Shown: positions 21,885 to 34,125 of the stretch, piece by piece | How positions within the stretch are numbered: position 1 is the first letter of the stretch | Layout of the letters: each line of letters opens with the position of its first letter | NCBI GenBank assembly: GCA_036245525.1 | Contig: BTPG01000003.1 | Span: 158,932,897-158,996,896, forward strand | Length of the DNA stretch: 64,000 nucleotides | Direction: 5' to 3' | Origin: Semisulcospira habei | Lineage: Eukaryota; Mollusca; Gastropoda; Semisulcospiridae | Notes under the pieces: generated by a model | Database searches by the model: none | What the model was told of the DNA's origin: nothing | Seen by the model: the letters and a program-made list of their open reading frames with translations, nothing else | Program-made: the position numbers and the translations under genes

Positions 21885-22435
21885 TTCTCAGGGTCACCCT
21901 GGTCAGCCCCACAGGGTGGGTTTTTCTCTCAATTCTGGGGCATGCATGTGTTTCTGTCTACCCTTTGTCCATTCACCTGTATAAATTTGCCTTTTTAAAA
22001 CTCTCCCTACTGTCTGCACTGCCTGTAGCTCTTGATATTGGATGTGTGTTGCTAAATGGTCTTAGCTTTATGTCTTGGCCCCATGTGTTAGGTTTATTTA
22101 ACTCATTCTACCCCAGACACACCACGGCAGGATAAGGATCCACCATGATAGTTCAAGGGTGATGCCAGAATAGCTTGGCGCCTACGGGCGCCAAGCTATT
22201 CTGGCATCTCCCTTGAACTATCATGGTCGATCTGTGCCCTGCACTGCAATGCAGTCTTGAGAGGACAGGGGCAAAATTTAAGGATTTTGGTGTTGGGGTA
22301 GAATGAGTTAACGTATTTGACCGGCAGGCGACATACATGGCAATGTTCTGTTTAGGTGGGTTTTTTTTCACAAGCAGTGCAGGCACGTCCTGAGAAAGCC
22401 TAGTGGCTGTCGGGACGTTAAGCAATGTACAATCA
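21885..22435 (+). repeat. Interspersed repeat R2, interrupted by a MITE
   Basis: TTCTCAGGGTCACCCTGGTC ... CACAGGGTGGGTTTT ... then, after the MITE at 22098-22311, GGCGACATACATGGCAAT ... GCAGGCACGTCCTGAGAAAG ... GTCGGGACGTTAAGCAATGT. The same landmarks occur in reverse at 43640-43890, there without the MITE. Confidence 0.78.
22098..22311. mobile_element. TTAA-ended hairpin MITE, variant V2
   Basis: TTAACTCATTCTACCCC at the left, GGGGTAGAATGAGTTAA at the right (17-bp perfect terminal inverted repeat including TTAA). Core hairpin ATGATAGTTCAAGGGTGATG..., with apex GGCGCCTACGGGCGCC. It is inserted in repeat R2. Confidence 0.85.
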
Positions 22436-22543
22436 ATCTGATTCAAAATGTCAGTTGGTTTACATGGTTGTATTGGACATGTTCTCAGCAACACCATTTT
22501 GGTCACACCGGCTCAGGACTTTCTGGCACACACCCAGCGCCGG

Positions 22544-22672
22544 ATGGCAGCAGGATGTCCAAACCCATCAGGATCTATGCTGCAGAATCATGGCCCCCCA
22601 GCCTCTGCCACAGAGGGTGCGTCTGGTAGGAGGGTGCATGGACGGCAGCGGAATGCCCCCAATTACAAACTG
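22544..22672 (+). CDS. Candidate first coding exon of the zinc-finger tyrosine-recombinase-like gene
   Basis: An open frame from the ATG at 22544 (MAAGCPNPSGSM...) ends RRVHGRQRNAPNYKL and meets a strong donor, CTG|GTAAGT, in phase 0. The next exon at 23913 also begins in phase 0, so the join is in frame. An alternative upstream ATG in the same frame is at 22448, but that lies close to repeat R2. The composition (basic, APNYKL) is plausible for the N-terminus of this family. The evidence is splice-site quality and phase only. Confidence 0.45.
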
Positions 22673-22785
22673 GTAAGTAAAGTGATTCTATGATCATCTT
22701 CATTTTATTGGCTGGCGTGCGTGCGAAGCAAAAGTGAGTTTATGTTCTGGGCCACTGGTCGTCCGTCCGTCGTCCATGGTAAACT

Positions 22786-23576
22786 TTAACTCATTCTACC
22801 CCAACACCAAAATCCTTAAATTTTGCCCCTGTCCTCTCAAGACCGCATTGCAGCGCAGGACACAGATCGACCATGATAGTTCAAGGGTGGTGCCAGAATA
22901 GCTTGGCGCCCGTAGGCGCCAAGCTGTTCTGGCATCACCTTTGAACTATCATGGTCGATCCTTATCCCAGGGTGGGATTCTTCCGCGTTTCCGCGGATTT
23001 CCGTGGAAATTCTTTCACAATTCCGCTGAAGCATATTTATTTTCCGCGTCTAATAACAACAAAAAAGACGAGAAAAAAAAAAATCTTCTTAAATGGCAAA
23101 AAAATCTCAAATGGGTTGGATTTGTATGCAGTTTGGTTCACTATCGCCCGACACTTCCGGTAGCTTTAGGTCGCAGTGGAAAATGGCGGTGAAAAAGGAT
23201 ATTGTCCAAGACAGAGTGCCGTTTAGTGTGCATCTGAACATAAACTGGTACGCACATTCCATTTTTATACTGCAGATCAGGAGTGTCATAACAAAGTCCA
23301 TTTTCGGGTGTGTTTGGTCTCGCTCCCCGTGTCGGTTTTTGGATACTTTGGCGAACGGTGGACACGCGTGCCTATCCCCCCCCCCCCTCCCCCTGTCGTT
23401 TGATTTTTCGGCCGCTGAAAATAAAGGACATGAAACCACCCCCCCCACCCCCCCCCCCCCCACCCACCCACCCACCCACCCCCCACCAATGTCGTTTGAT
23501 TTTCCGCGTTTTCTTTCTTACTAGAATCCCACCCCTGTTATCCTGCTGTGGTGTGTCTGGGGGTAGAATGAGTTAA
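22786..23576. mobile_element. V2 hairpin MITE split by another insertion
   Basis: Left part 22786-22967 (TTAACTCATTCTACCCC, full core hairpin); right part 23538-23576 (CTGTGGTGTGTCTGG...GTAGAATGAGTTAA). Removing 22968-23537 and one copy of TTATCC gives a normal V2 layout like that at 60873-61086. Confidence 0.85.
22968..23537. mobile_element. 570-bp non-autonomous TIR element with TTATCC duplication
   Basis: Terminal inverted repeats CAGGGTGGGATTC...GAATCCCACCCCTG, with the 6-bp direct repeat TTATCC on both sides (22962-22967, 23538-23543). The interior has TTTCCGCGGATTTCCG-like repeats, ACTTCCGGT and C-rich tracts, and no transposase. A CAGGG...CCCTG end resembles hAT-type termini, but hAT normally makes an 8-bp duplication, so the superfamily is open. 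Confidence 0.8.
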
Positions 23577-23912
23577 CGGTGGCATTTTCTCGGAGACTAT
23601 TCAAGCCACATTCTTCAAGCTTGGCCCAAGGATACTTTGTGGCAAGACCTTTTTAAACATGCCAATTTGAGTGACCTCTCTCAAAGGGTCACGCAGGGTT
23701 GACAAATGTGTGAAAACTGCTTGCATTTTCAGAAAACGTGGATTTTGACTGCTGCAGAAGCCAGCCCTCGTCACCGAGGTCACACATATGTAAATCGGTC
23801 ATACACGGGATTACTCTTTTTATTCTTGTGCAAGGCCCCTTTAAACCAAAATTGGGCTGTTTCTGTTTCTAAGGCAGCTTTGGTTTTAATCTTTCTTTCT
23901 TTCTTTCTCCAG

Positions 23913-26330
23913 TTGGCAAATGGCGCCTGGGATGGACCCGAGACTGAGAGCAGTGCCAGCGCATCGCAATACGAGGGCAGTGATGACGAGGAGTTTGTTC
24001 CTGGCTCGAGCTCACCGGATTCAGAGGGTGTGTCAGCATCAATTGCTGGGATCTCGGACATAGACAGTATTGTATCGACTATGTTAGATTTCATCAAAGT
24101 GGCAGGTTTGGGGTGGCCAGGTGTTGGTGACGCTAGTACCAGCAAGGTGCAGTGTGCGTTAGGGGGTGGCAATGAGAATGTGGATAGGGAGGAGGAACAT
24201 GATGCTGGAAAGAGTGGGGAAAGAGCACTTACAGAAGAAACGGGTGTGCACGTGTCGCAGAGAGGGAAAGGAAAGTACAAATGGGACAAGAAACATGCAT
24301 GCAAATTGTGTGGCAAGCTTGTCTTGAAAATGAGCACGCACTTACAAGATGTCCATGCAGATGAGGCTGACGTTGCTAAAATTTTGTCGATGAAAAAAGG
24401 GACCAAGCAGAGACGTCGAGCATGGATCAGACTACAAGATGAGGGTGATTACATGCATAACGTTGCTGTTCTTGAAAACAAATCCGGATGTTTGATTCCT
24501 AAGTATCGCACCAAAACTAGTAAGGCAGACGACCTTCTCGCCTGTAGCCATTGCAAAGGGCTCTATCAAAAAAAGCTGATCTCTGTACACTCAAAACGTT
24601 GCTGTCAGAAGCCAGGAGGGTTTCAGATCACTCGGCGAGGGGACGCCGCTCGCCGTGGTCGGCTCATGCTTCCAATACCCTTAGACGTTGAATTTTCCTT
24701 CTACCACAAGGTCTTGGCTACCCAGAGAGATGATGAGATAAGCCGTCTCATCAGAACTGACCCCTTGCTTCTTGAGTATGGAAAGAGATTATTTGACCGC
24801 AGGGACATTGAAGAACACACGGCTGGACAAATCAGCTCCAGGATGCGGGAGTTAGGGAGACTGTTGAAGATTATCAGAGTGAGGTCAGAAATGAAAATCG
24901 CAAGTTTAAATGCTGTGATCAATTCAGCTAGCTTTGATCATGTTGTCCTGGCTGTAAAAGAGCTAGCAGATTTTGATGAGGACACACATCAGTTCAAAAA
25001 AGGCAATCTCGCAATGCGCATAGGCCATGCTTTGAAAAAGTGTTCACAGATCAAACAGTCACAGGCATCCAAACAGCTTGGACAGGGTTCAGACGACAGG
25101 TGGCGACAGGAGCTCTCTGAGGCGCAGCGGTTTGACTCCGTCTTCGACGGGGACTGGTATGATTGTGTGTCCGCTACAGCAGCCCAGTCGGTCGGGAAAA
25201 TGACCATGAACAAACCCAAGCTGATCCCATCATGTGAAGATGTGAGGAAGGTCCAACAGCTTCTTGAGACAAGGATGGTTTCGGAAGATTATCCGACAGT
25301 GGTTAAAGCAACTCTTTGTGCTGTATCACTTTTCAACCGAAAACGAGGGGGAGAAGTTCAGAGAATGAAGGTGTCAGACTTCCAGAATGCTAAGATTGGA
25401 TCGATCACCAATCAAGATATCTTGAAAGGTCTCACAGAGGTTGAGAAGAAAATGGTGAATCATTTTCAGCGAGTGGAAATCAGAGGCAAGTTTAATAGGA
25501 GTGTTCCCGTTTTGCTGACGAAGAAGATGATGACAACTGTGGACAGAATCCTTCAAATGAGGCAATCGGTGCCAGCTCTCGCTGATTCCCAGTACATCTT
25601 TGCCACACCTTCTGGTCAGAGGCCTTACAGAGGCCATGATGTTCTGAAGGCCCATGCCCTAGAAGCAGGGGTGTCATACCCAGCCATGTTCACATTTACT
25701 CAGTTGCGGAAACAGGTTGCAACTTTGGCTCAGTCAATGGCCATCTCGGAGTTAGACCAGGATCAGCTGGCAGATTTCCTTGGCCATGATATTCGGATAC
25801 ATCGCCATATCTACCGCCAACCTCAAGACGTCCTTCAAAAGGCAAAAGTGGCAAAGATTCTTCTGTCAGTTAACAATGGGATGACAGATTTTGAGAGTTG
25901 CATTAGAGCTGAGCTGGGCGATGATGAAGAGATTGACTTTGACAATGAAGACGCATCAGAAACTGGCAGAGAGGTCTCGGGGGGAACAGCACCTGTGAAT
26001 GAAGCAAGTAGCAAGTCAGCAACACAGGAATCGATGAGCATGGCGGAGAAAAGACGTCCAGAGCCTGATGACAATCTAGATAGTTTTGATGATGACAGTA
26101 CTGCGTCGGCTCCTGTTCGAAGGAAAGCTAGATTTACAAGAAAACCATGGGGGGAAGCTGAAGAGAAAGCTGTTCAAACTCGTTTCAAGACACACCTCGT
26201 CATGAACAAACTTCCTGGAAAGGCCGAGATACAGTATGCAATGGCGCTGGAACCTGCACTTAGACATAGGCGCTGGACAAACATTAAGGATTACGTCCGC
26301 AACAGACTGAAAAAGTTACAAAAGAAATGA
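23913..26330 (+). CDS. Zinc-finger protein with tyrosine-recombinase-like catalytic domain (Crypton-like family)
   Basis: An intact 805-codon exon; the open frame extends up to 23706, giving 874 codons, and the residue numbers here use that frame. An acidic, Ser-rich N-terminus is followed by a C2H2-like finger (CKLC at 199-202 with THLQDVH) and a C2HC-like finger (CSHC...HSKRC). A tyrosine-recombinase fold follows: FNRKRGGEV gives the box-I Arg (547), TFTQLRKQ the box-II Arg (668, with Thr in the usual His position), then LGH (694) and HRHIYR with Tyr 703 as candidate nucleophile. The C-terminus (about 805-874, KPWGEAEEKAV...RWTNIKDYVRNRL) looks like a small Myb/SANT-type helical tail. I recall proteins of this architecture as multicopy in fish, cnidarians and molluscs. 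No flanking TIRs are seen, as expected for Crypton-like elements. It may be an active element or a domesticated gene. Confidence 0.8.
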   Translation: MANGAWDGPETESSASASQYEGSDDEEFVPGSSSPDSEGVSASIAGISDIDSIVSTMLDFIKVAGLGWPGVGDASTSKVQCALGGGNENVDREEEHDAGKSGERALTEETGVHVSQRGKGKYKWDKKHACKLCGKLVLKMSTHLQDVHADEADVAKILSMKKGTKQRRRAWIRLQDEGDYMHNVAVLENKSGCLIPKYRTKTSKADDLLACSHCKGLYQKKLISVHSKRCCQKPGGFQITRRGDAARRGRLMLPIPLDVEFSFYHKVLATQRDDEISRLIRTDPLLLEYGKRLFDRRDIEEHTAGQISSRMRELGRLLKIIRVRSEMKIASLNAVINSASFDHVVLAVKELADFDEDTHQFKKGNLAMRIGHALKKCSQIKQSQASKQLGQGSDDRWRQELSEAQRFDSVFDGDWYDCVSATAAQSVGKMTMNKPKLIPSCEDVRKVQQLLETRMVSEDYPTVVKATLCAVSLFNRKRGGEVQRMKVSDFQNAKIGSITNQDILKGLTEVEKKMVNHFQRVEIRGKFNRSVPVLLTKKMMTTVDRILQMRQSVPALADSQYIFATPSGQRPYRGHDVLKAHALEAGVSYPAMFTFTQLRKQVATLAQSMAISELDQDQLADFLGHDIRIHRHIYRQPQDVLQKAKVAKILLSVNNGMTDFESCIRAELGDDEEIDFDNEDASETGREVSGGTAPVNEASSKSATQESMSMAEKRRPEPDDNLDSFDDDSTASAPVRRKARFTRKPWGEAEEKAVQTRFKTHLVMNKLPGKAEIQYAMALEPALRHRRWTNIKDYVRNRLKKLQKK

Positions 26331-26418
26331 ATTGAGCCGCCACTCGCAGCATTTTCGATTTCATACAGATTTATTACATCAGTGTTATTATTGGGGTGGT
26401 TTCAGCATGTATAGCCTG

Positions 26419-26464
<46 letters not shown>

Positions 26465-28031
26465 CTGATGGACGCCTGGATCATTTGTGACCCTCTCTCT
26501 CACAAAATCAGTCTTAAGAACTCGCATTTTGCATGTTTTGACATATATGCATTTATGAAAACTACAGTGTTTGCTGATTACTGTGATATATGACTGTATG
26601 CTGTAGTGCAAAAATTGTAAAAGCTGTTCTTAAGTGTTTAAAGTTGTTAAAGCCTCCGGCGGCCATTTTGAGAAAACAGCCTGTGAAGTTTCTGTGTGCA
26701 GCATAATTGGGGCCAAGGGCAGACTTTTAAAATCATTTTTTACCTATTTAATGGCATTTTTCATGATAAAGATTTTAACCATACGATACTTTGGTGTATG
26801 TAGAATACATTTCTCCCAAAAAGTGAAAATGCCCCAGATTGACCCCCCCACCACATATTATTGCGTGTAGTGCTGATTGGCTCGCTGCGAGTTAAGACTG
26901 GTTTCGTGAGAAAGGGTCACATTTTGTATACTGTATAACCTTTGGATTTGCAAAACGAAACAGCCGGCTGGGGACAAAAGACAATATAATAAGATAAGAA
27001 AACCATTGACAATGTAAAAATTGATTACAAGAGTGTTATTGGGGGGGGGGGGGGGGGATCATTTTGTAATATACTGCATGCCATTTTAAAAACTCTGCAA
27101 ATGAAAGAATCAGAGCATGGAATTTTCCTCTTTTTGGCGGATTTCCGCTTAAATGAAGCTGCCATTCCGCCGAATTTCCGCCGAAAACAAAATCGTAAAG
27201 TCACTATTCCAATACCGTGTTTCGTGATCTTTATGTGGCGGATATCCCCAAATCGCGTATTGAAAATTGAGCGAGGCGTTAGCTTTAGCTCGCACAGGTC
27301 ACTTCCGGTCTTCAGTGGAGTCGTAGTCTGGTCAAAATACGGCGAAGAGAAAATACTTAAACGCGGAGACAGAATAGACGTCAGACGATTCTGGAGCCAA
27401 GAATATTTGGAGATGGACTTGGCTTGAGAAAAGCGTAAACGACGAGCTCCGCGCTCAGTGTGCCGGGCCTGTGGGCAGGCGTATTGCCGCGAACTGCGCA
27501 GAGTTGATATTAACTACGCGGCCGCGTAGCACTTGATGCTCACGTGTCTACAGCGAAACACAAGAAAGCTAAAAGCAGTGCCATTGGAAATATTACTCAT
27601 GATGGTGAATAAATTTATTACAATGTATTTTTTTCCCAGTAAAGTTTGATGAAATTATGTTGAAAAATCTATATAACCTTTCTCCAGCTCAGTGACCATG
27701 GTACATAGTATTAAATAAGAGATAAAAGGAATCCATACTTACAGCTGATTAAGCAGAGATTATTAAAGAAAGTATATATATTATATAATTAAACTCAAAT
27801 TTAAAAAAAAATGGAAAGACATTCAGATGTATTTTGAATAAGCATTTGGATATAAATATTCTGTTGAATACTTTGTTTTAGTATAACTTTTAAACCTTTG
27901 ACACAAAAAATGAAAAGTGCACCCCAAAAATAAGAAAAAAAAAGCAAGATTTTTAGGTGGTTAAACTGCTCAGTTTCTCTCTAAAATGCACCAGATTGCA
28001 CAAATTTTAATGTAAATTTTCAAAAAATTTT

Positions 28032-28065
<34 letters not shown>

Positions 28066-28290
28066 CGCATGCCCCCGGACCCCCCTAGTGAAAAGGGGTT
28101 TTCCTCTTTTTTTTAGTACGAGTAATTCCATGCTCTGAAGAATGGTTGGTTGTACTGCCATACCATTTTGCAAATGAAAGAATGGCTGGTTGTTTGTTGG
28201 AGACGAAAGACGTTAAATAAAGGCTGAAGTTTCAAGTGATTTCTTATGTTGTCAGTTAGTTAATTAATGTCGGTGTTCTGTTCTGTCATT
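26331..28290. other. AT-rich intergenic region with homopolymers
   Basis: Probable 3' flank of the recombinase-like gene. It has a poly-T tract (about 26420-26461), poly-G tracts (27043-27057, 28034-28065) and a stretch at 27115-27310. That stretch (GGCGGATTTCCGCTT, CGCCGAATTTCCGCCG, CACTTCCGGT) resembles the interior of the 22968-23537 element. No gene is recognised. Confidence 0.45.
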
Positions 28291-28680
28291 TTAACTCGTT
28301 CTACCCCAAGATCGGAATCCCCAAATGTTGACGTCGTCTTGAGAAGACTGCGTTGCAGTGCAGGACACGGATCCACCATGATGGTTCAAGGGTGATGCCA
28401 GGATAGCTTGGCGCCCATAGGCACCAAGCTATTCTGGCATCACCCTTGAACTATCATGGTGGATCTTTATTTTGCTGTGGTGTGTCTGGGGTAGAATAAG
28501 TTAAGCCCAAATGTTGAAGTCGTCTTCAGAAGACTGCGTTGCAGTGCAGGACACAGATCCACCACGATAGTTCAAGGGTGATGCTAGAATAGCTTGGTGC
28601 CCATAGGTGCCAAGCTATTCTGGCATCACCCTTGAACTATCGTGGTGGATCTTAAATTTTGCTGGGGTAGAATAAGTTAA
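28291..28680. mobile_element. Two tandem V2 hairpin MITEs
   Basis: The first is 28291-28504, the second 28501-28680; they share the TTAA at 28501-28504. Both contain CTTGAGAAGACTGCG/CTTCAGAAGACTGCG and GCAGTGCAGGACAC before the core hairpin. The second lacks its left terminal arm (TTAAGCCCAAATGTTG instead of TTAACTCGTTCTACCCC) and has a shortened right arm. Confidence 0.85.
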
Positions 28681-28734
28681 GTGTTCGTTTCTTCGTCTGG
28701 GTCTTTTTCTATCTTTGATATTTTTCCACACTTT

Positions 28735-28972
28735 TTGACCCGCATCATAGTCATACTGAGGCTAAATAGCTTCAAATCTGTTCACTGCCATAATTCTATG
28801 CAAGCTACATTACAGTACTTACAGATGAGGACATAGACCAATGGCTTTAGTTCAAGGGTGGTGCCACAATAGCTTGGCGCCTAGAGGCACCAAGCTATTC
28901 TGGCACTAACCCTTGGACTATTTCAGTTACACTAGTTGCACACACTGGTGTATTCCGAATGATAAGGGTTAA
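28735..28972. mobile_element. Hairpin MITE, variant V1, inverted
   Basis: Runs from TTGACCCGCATCATAGTCAT (degenerate TTAA) through GCTTTAGTTCAAGGGTGGTG and the core to GTATTCCGAATGATAAGGGTTAA. Confidence 0.8.
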
Positions 28973-29574
28973 TATTCAAAATGCTCTGTTGCTGTTTGTC
29001 TGAAACTCCAGAGTACCCCAAAACGCACAAAAAAGGTCCTTTAATTTCCAGAATACATTATGTTGATTCTCACATCAATGCCATGATAAACTGTTTTGCT
29101 TCAAAAGGACAAAACGCAGCAATGTTTAAACGATTTCCTCTGTAAAAATCATAATCGAAAGGTTTCGGGCCAGTGTTTATTGAATTTTGCACCATACTAT
29201 GTAAAGAATGTTAAAGCACACATACACATTTAAGTTGGGAAAAAAAAATTAATGTGAAAAAGAAGTATTCCATGAACTTGACCTTATTACAGACGCCTAC
29301 TGTTGTGAAGACACCCATTTTGACTGTAATGCCAGTTTCATTTGTGTGAGAGAGACACCCACCCACTTTATTGGCAGAAACCCATTTTTTCGGCATCTAG
29401 TGGCTCTGTTTCTAGAAAATGTCTATTTTATTTTAAGTTATAGAGCTTAGTTATAATGTGAGTTCTAAACATTCGCATCAATTCCAGAGCCTTAGAATAA
29501 ATAGAAATATGGGAACCCATTTTCACATGAAATGCTAGGTAACCCACTCTGATGGTTGCGTCTCCCTGTGTGTG

Positions 29575-31860
<2,286 letters not shown>

Positions 31861-31889
31861 TAAAGTTTACATGCACATGGGCTGAAGTA

Positions 31890-32492
31890 AACTTTACCGT
31901 CCAACACCAAATGTATAGAATATGCAAACACTGTATGGTACCCAGGTTTAAAGAGACAATCAGCTGCACTCGAAAGGGTACAGAGACGAGCAACAAAGCT
32001 GGTCAAAGAATGTAGAAATATGACTTATTCAGACAGACTCAGATACTTTGGATTACACTCCTTACGCGGACGTAGAATACGTGGAGACTTAATCCAAGTT
32101 TTTTAAAATTTATAATGGCATCGACGACCTAAAGTGGAACGACTTTTTTGCAACACCATTCTGTGACAGAACCCGAAATTCTGAAGGGAAAATCTTTGTA
32201 CAGCACTGTAACACTAACCTGCGGAAGTTTTGTTTTACTAACAGAGTTGCCATTGTTTGGAATGACTTACCAGTTTCATTAAAAAAAAAGCATCTAATAT
32301 AAATTCTTTTAAAAACCAGCTGGACGAATTACCAAAATTTAAAGAGATTTTTTATTCCTATGATAAATGATTTTATAGGAAAATTGCATGCATAGCAGAC
32401 CCATAAAGGAACTAAAGAAAGAAAGGACATTTATAAAGGCCTCACGGCCTATTTTGTCCTCACAATACTACTACTACTACTACTACTACTAC
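31890..32492 (+). mobile_element. LINE 3' fragment (RT C-terminus plus (ACT)n tail), copy 1
   Basis: Encodes in pieces ALERVQRRATKLVKE, SDRLRYFGLHSLRGRRIRGD, then after a shift at a T-run LKWNDFFATPF and NRVAIVWNDLPVSL. This is the C-terminal region typical of CR1/Jockey-like RT proteins. The 3' end has AAGGCCTCACGGCCTATTTT and a (CTA)n tail (32467-32492). A near-identical 3' portion lies at 35415-35833. Confidence 0.75.
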
Positions 32493-32534
32493 TATGGTTC
32501 AAACATAGACAGCAATCTGCAGTCAATATGTCGC

Positions 32535-32918
32535 TTAACCCTTTTCATCCTGATACGTTATTGCTTGAAATAAATGTGACTGATATTTCAAGGGTGGTGC
32601 CAGAATCTGGCACTACCCTGGAATAATCATGGTCGAGTCATCTCCTGCAAATGGTAGGCCGCCTACATAGTCGTTAGACTGATGACACCTCCACAATTTG
32701 GGAAATGCGGCCGTGGAGTTAACCCTTATCATTCGAAATACACAAGTGTGTGAAATAAGTTTGACTAAATTAGTTCAAGGGTAGTGCCAGAAGCTATTCT
32801 GGCACCACCCTTGAACTAAAGCCATTGGTCTATATCCTTATCTGTAAGTACTATAATGTAGCCTGCATATGGAAGTGTACAAATTTGAAGCTTTTAGCCT
32901 CAGTATGATATGAGTTAA
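32535..32918. mobile_element. Two adjacent hairpin MITEs sharing a TTAA (V4/V3 chimera, then V1)
   Basis: 32535-32722 begins like V4 (TTAACCCTTTTCATCCTGAT ... CTTGAAATAAAT) but ends like V3 (CATCTCCTGCAAATGG ... GATGACACCTCCACAATTTG). Its core is shortened to CCAGAATCTGG. The V1 copy at 32719-32918 also has a shortened core (CCAGAAGCTATTCTGG). Confidence 0.82.
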
Positions 32919-33920
32919 GTGGGTTAGTGACAAATACTCTTCCCGGCATCACAGTTAAGATAAGTATGGAATTCAAGAATTCAGGAATTTATTTAACGTC
33001 TTTTCACACATTGGTGATATTAGACCAAAAAAAAAAAAAAAAAAAAAAAAAAATCAACCAAACACACAACTTGTGAATATCAAAGAATAGCAATAATTAA
33101 CATCCAACCACACACACAAATTACATATTATAATAGTTTACCCACCAGACTATGAACTATTATATTAACTATTGGAATGGCAATATTTCTATGTAAGATG
33201 TCATACAAATTTTCTGCTAAGTGACCAACTGTTATGTTATTTTTTTTTTCAACAGATTCATTGTAATAGGACACTCACAGATTATATGTTTAACAGAGAT
33301 GGGGCTTAAGCACTCGCATTTGATGTCTTTTGCGAATTTTGTTTTCCAAGAATTTAGTCTTAACCTGTATATCAATGAAGCTGTTTTTCTTGAACAAGGT
33401 GGAACATGATAAGTATATTTCATATCATCTTTGTGAAAAAAAGCTGTTTAGCACAGAGTAATTTCATGTAGAGATAATTGCATCCTTTTTGCTTGTTTGT
33501 CACAAATTTCATTCCAATAATTCCGCAGTCTGAGGGTATCCAAAGAAAATCGATCCCTATTCCTCTGGACATAATACAGCTCATAATATGTTTTATTTCA
33601 TATATTAAGTCCTTTCTAGTGTTACAATCCCAGCTTTTTAGACCTATATAGGACATATTTAGAATCGACACAAATCAAAATGTTAAATATATCATAAGGT
33701 AGAAGTTGAATAAAATTTAGTGCCATGAGAATCGCATACAGTTCAGACGTAAATATAGAAAACTCTCTACCGAGATAAAAAGATTTCTTCACTTTAAGAT
33801 CTGGAATAACAAAGCCTGCACCACAGTCTGAAGAATCTAAGACAGATCCATCTGTTAAGATAAGTTATTTTTCAAAGATTCATACAATGTAAATATCGTA
33901 CCACTCACGCTTGTTTTTAA
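32919..33920. other. AT-rich intergenic region
   Basis: Poly-A at 33028-33052. The minus strand of about 33420-33900 has weak coding texture (short open frames only), possibly a decayed retroelement, but I cannot assign it. Confidence 0.35.
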
Positions 33921-34125
33921 GTCCCTTCTATTCGGAGAGCCTCCGAGCATATTGTAATTGAATGTCTCATTGAAGACATAAACAACCGTTTATAGGAAGT
34001 CGGTTGACCCAGATTACAGTCCGTAATTTTTGTCATATTTACTTGAACTTTTCATATAGCTAGTTTGGAGAAAGACATTGGATGAGTTCGTTAGCCAGCT
34101 TTGTATCTTTTCAACTTTTAAAAAA
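33921..34125. repeat. Interspersed repeat R3, copy 2 (internal deletion)
   Basis: AGTCCCTTCTATTCGGAGAG joins the R3 left end directly to GCCTCCGAGCATATTGTAAT, skipping the TG-containing middle, then follows R3 (TTTATAGGAAGTCGGTTGAC, AGCTAGTTTGGAGAAAGACA). Confidence 0.8.

Larger units (their letters stand above)
22673..23912 (+). other. Probable intron carrying nested transposable elements
   Basis: Donor GTAAGT at 22673; acceptor with a CTTTCTTTCTTTCTTTCTCC tract then AG at 23911-23912. It contains a V2 MITE (22786-23576) split by a 570-bp TIR element (22968-23537). An upstream ATG in the exon frame at 23706 extends the ORF through the intron end, but that segment is low-quality (hydrophobic, polypyrimidine-derived) and is probably not coding. 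Confidence 0.5.

Noticed and set aside
23706..23912. N-terminal extension of the recombinase-like ORF to the ATG at 23706
   Set aside because: It ends in a classic polypyrimidine tract and CAG acceptor, so it is more likely intron sequence that happens to be open.
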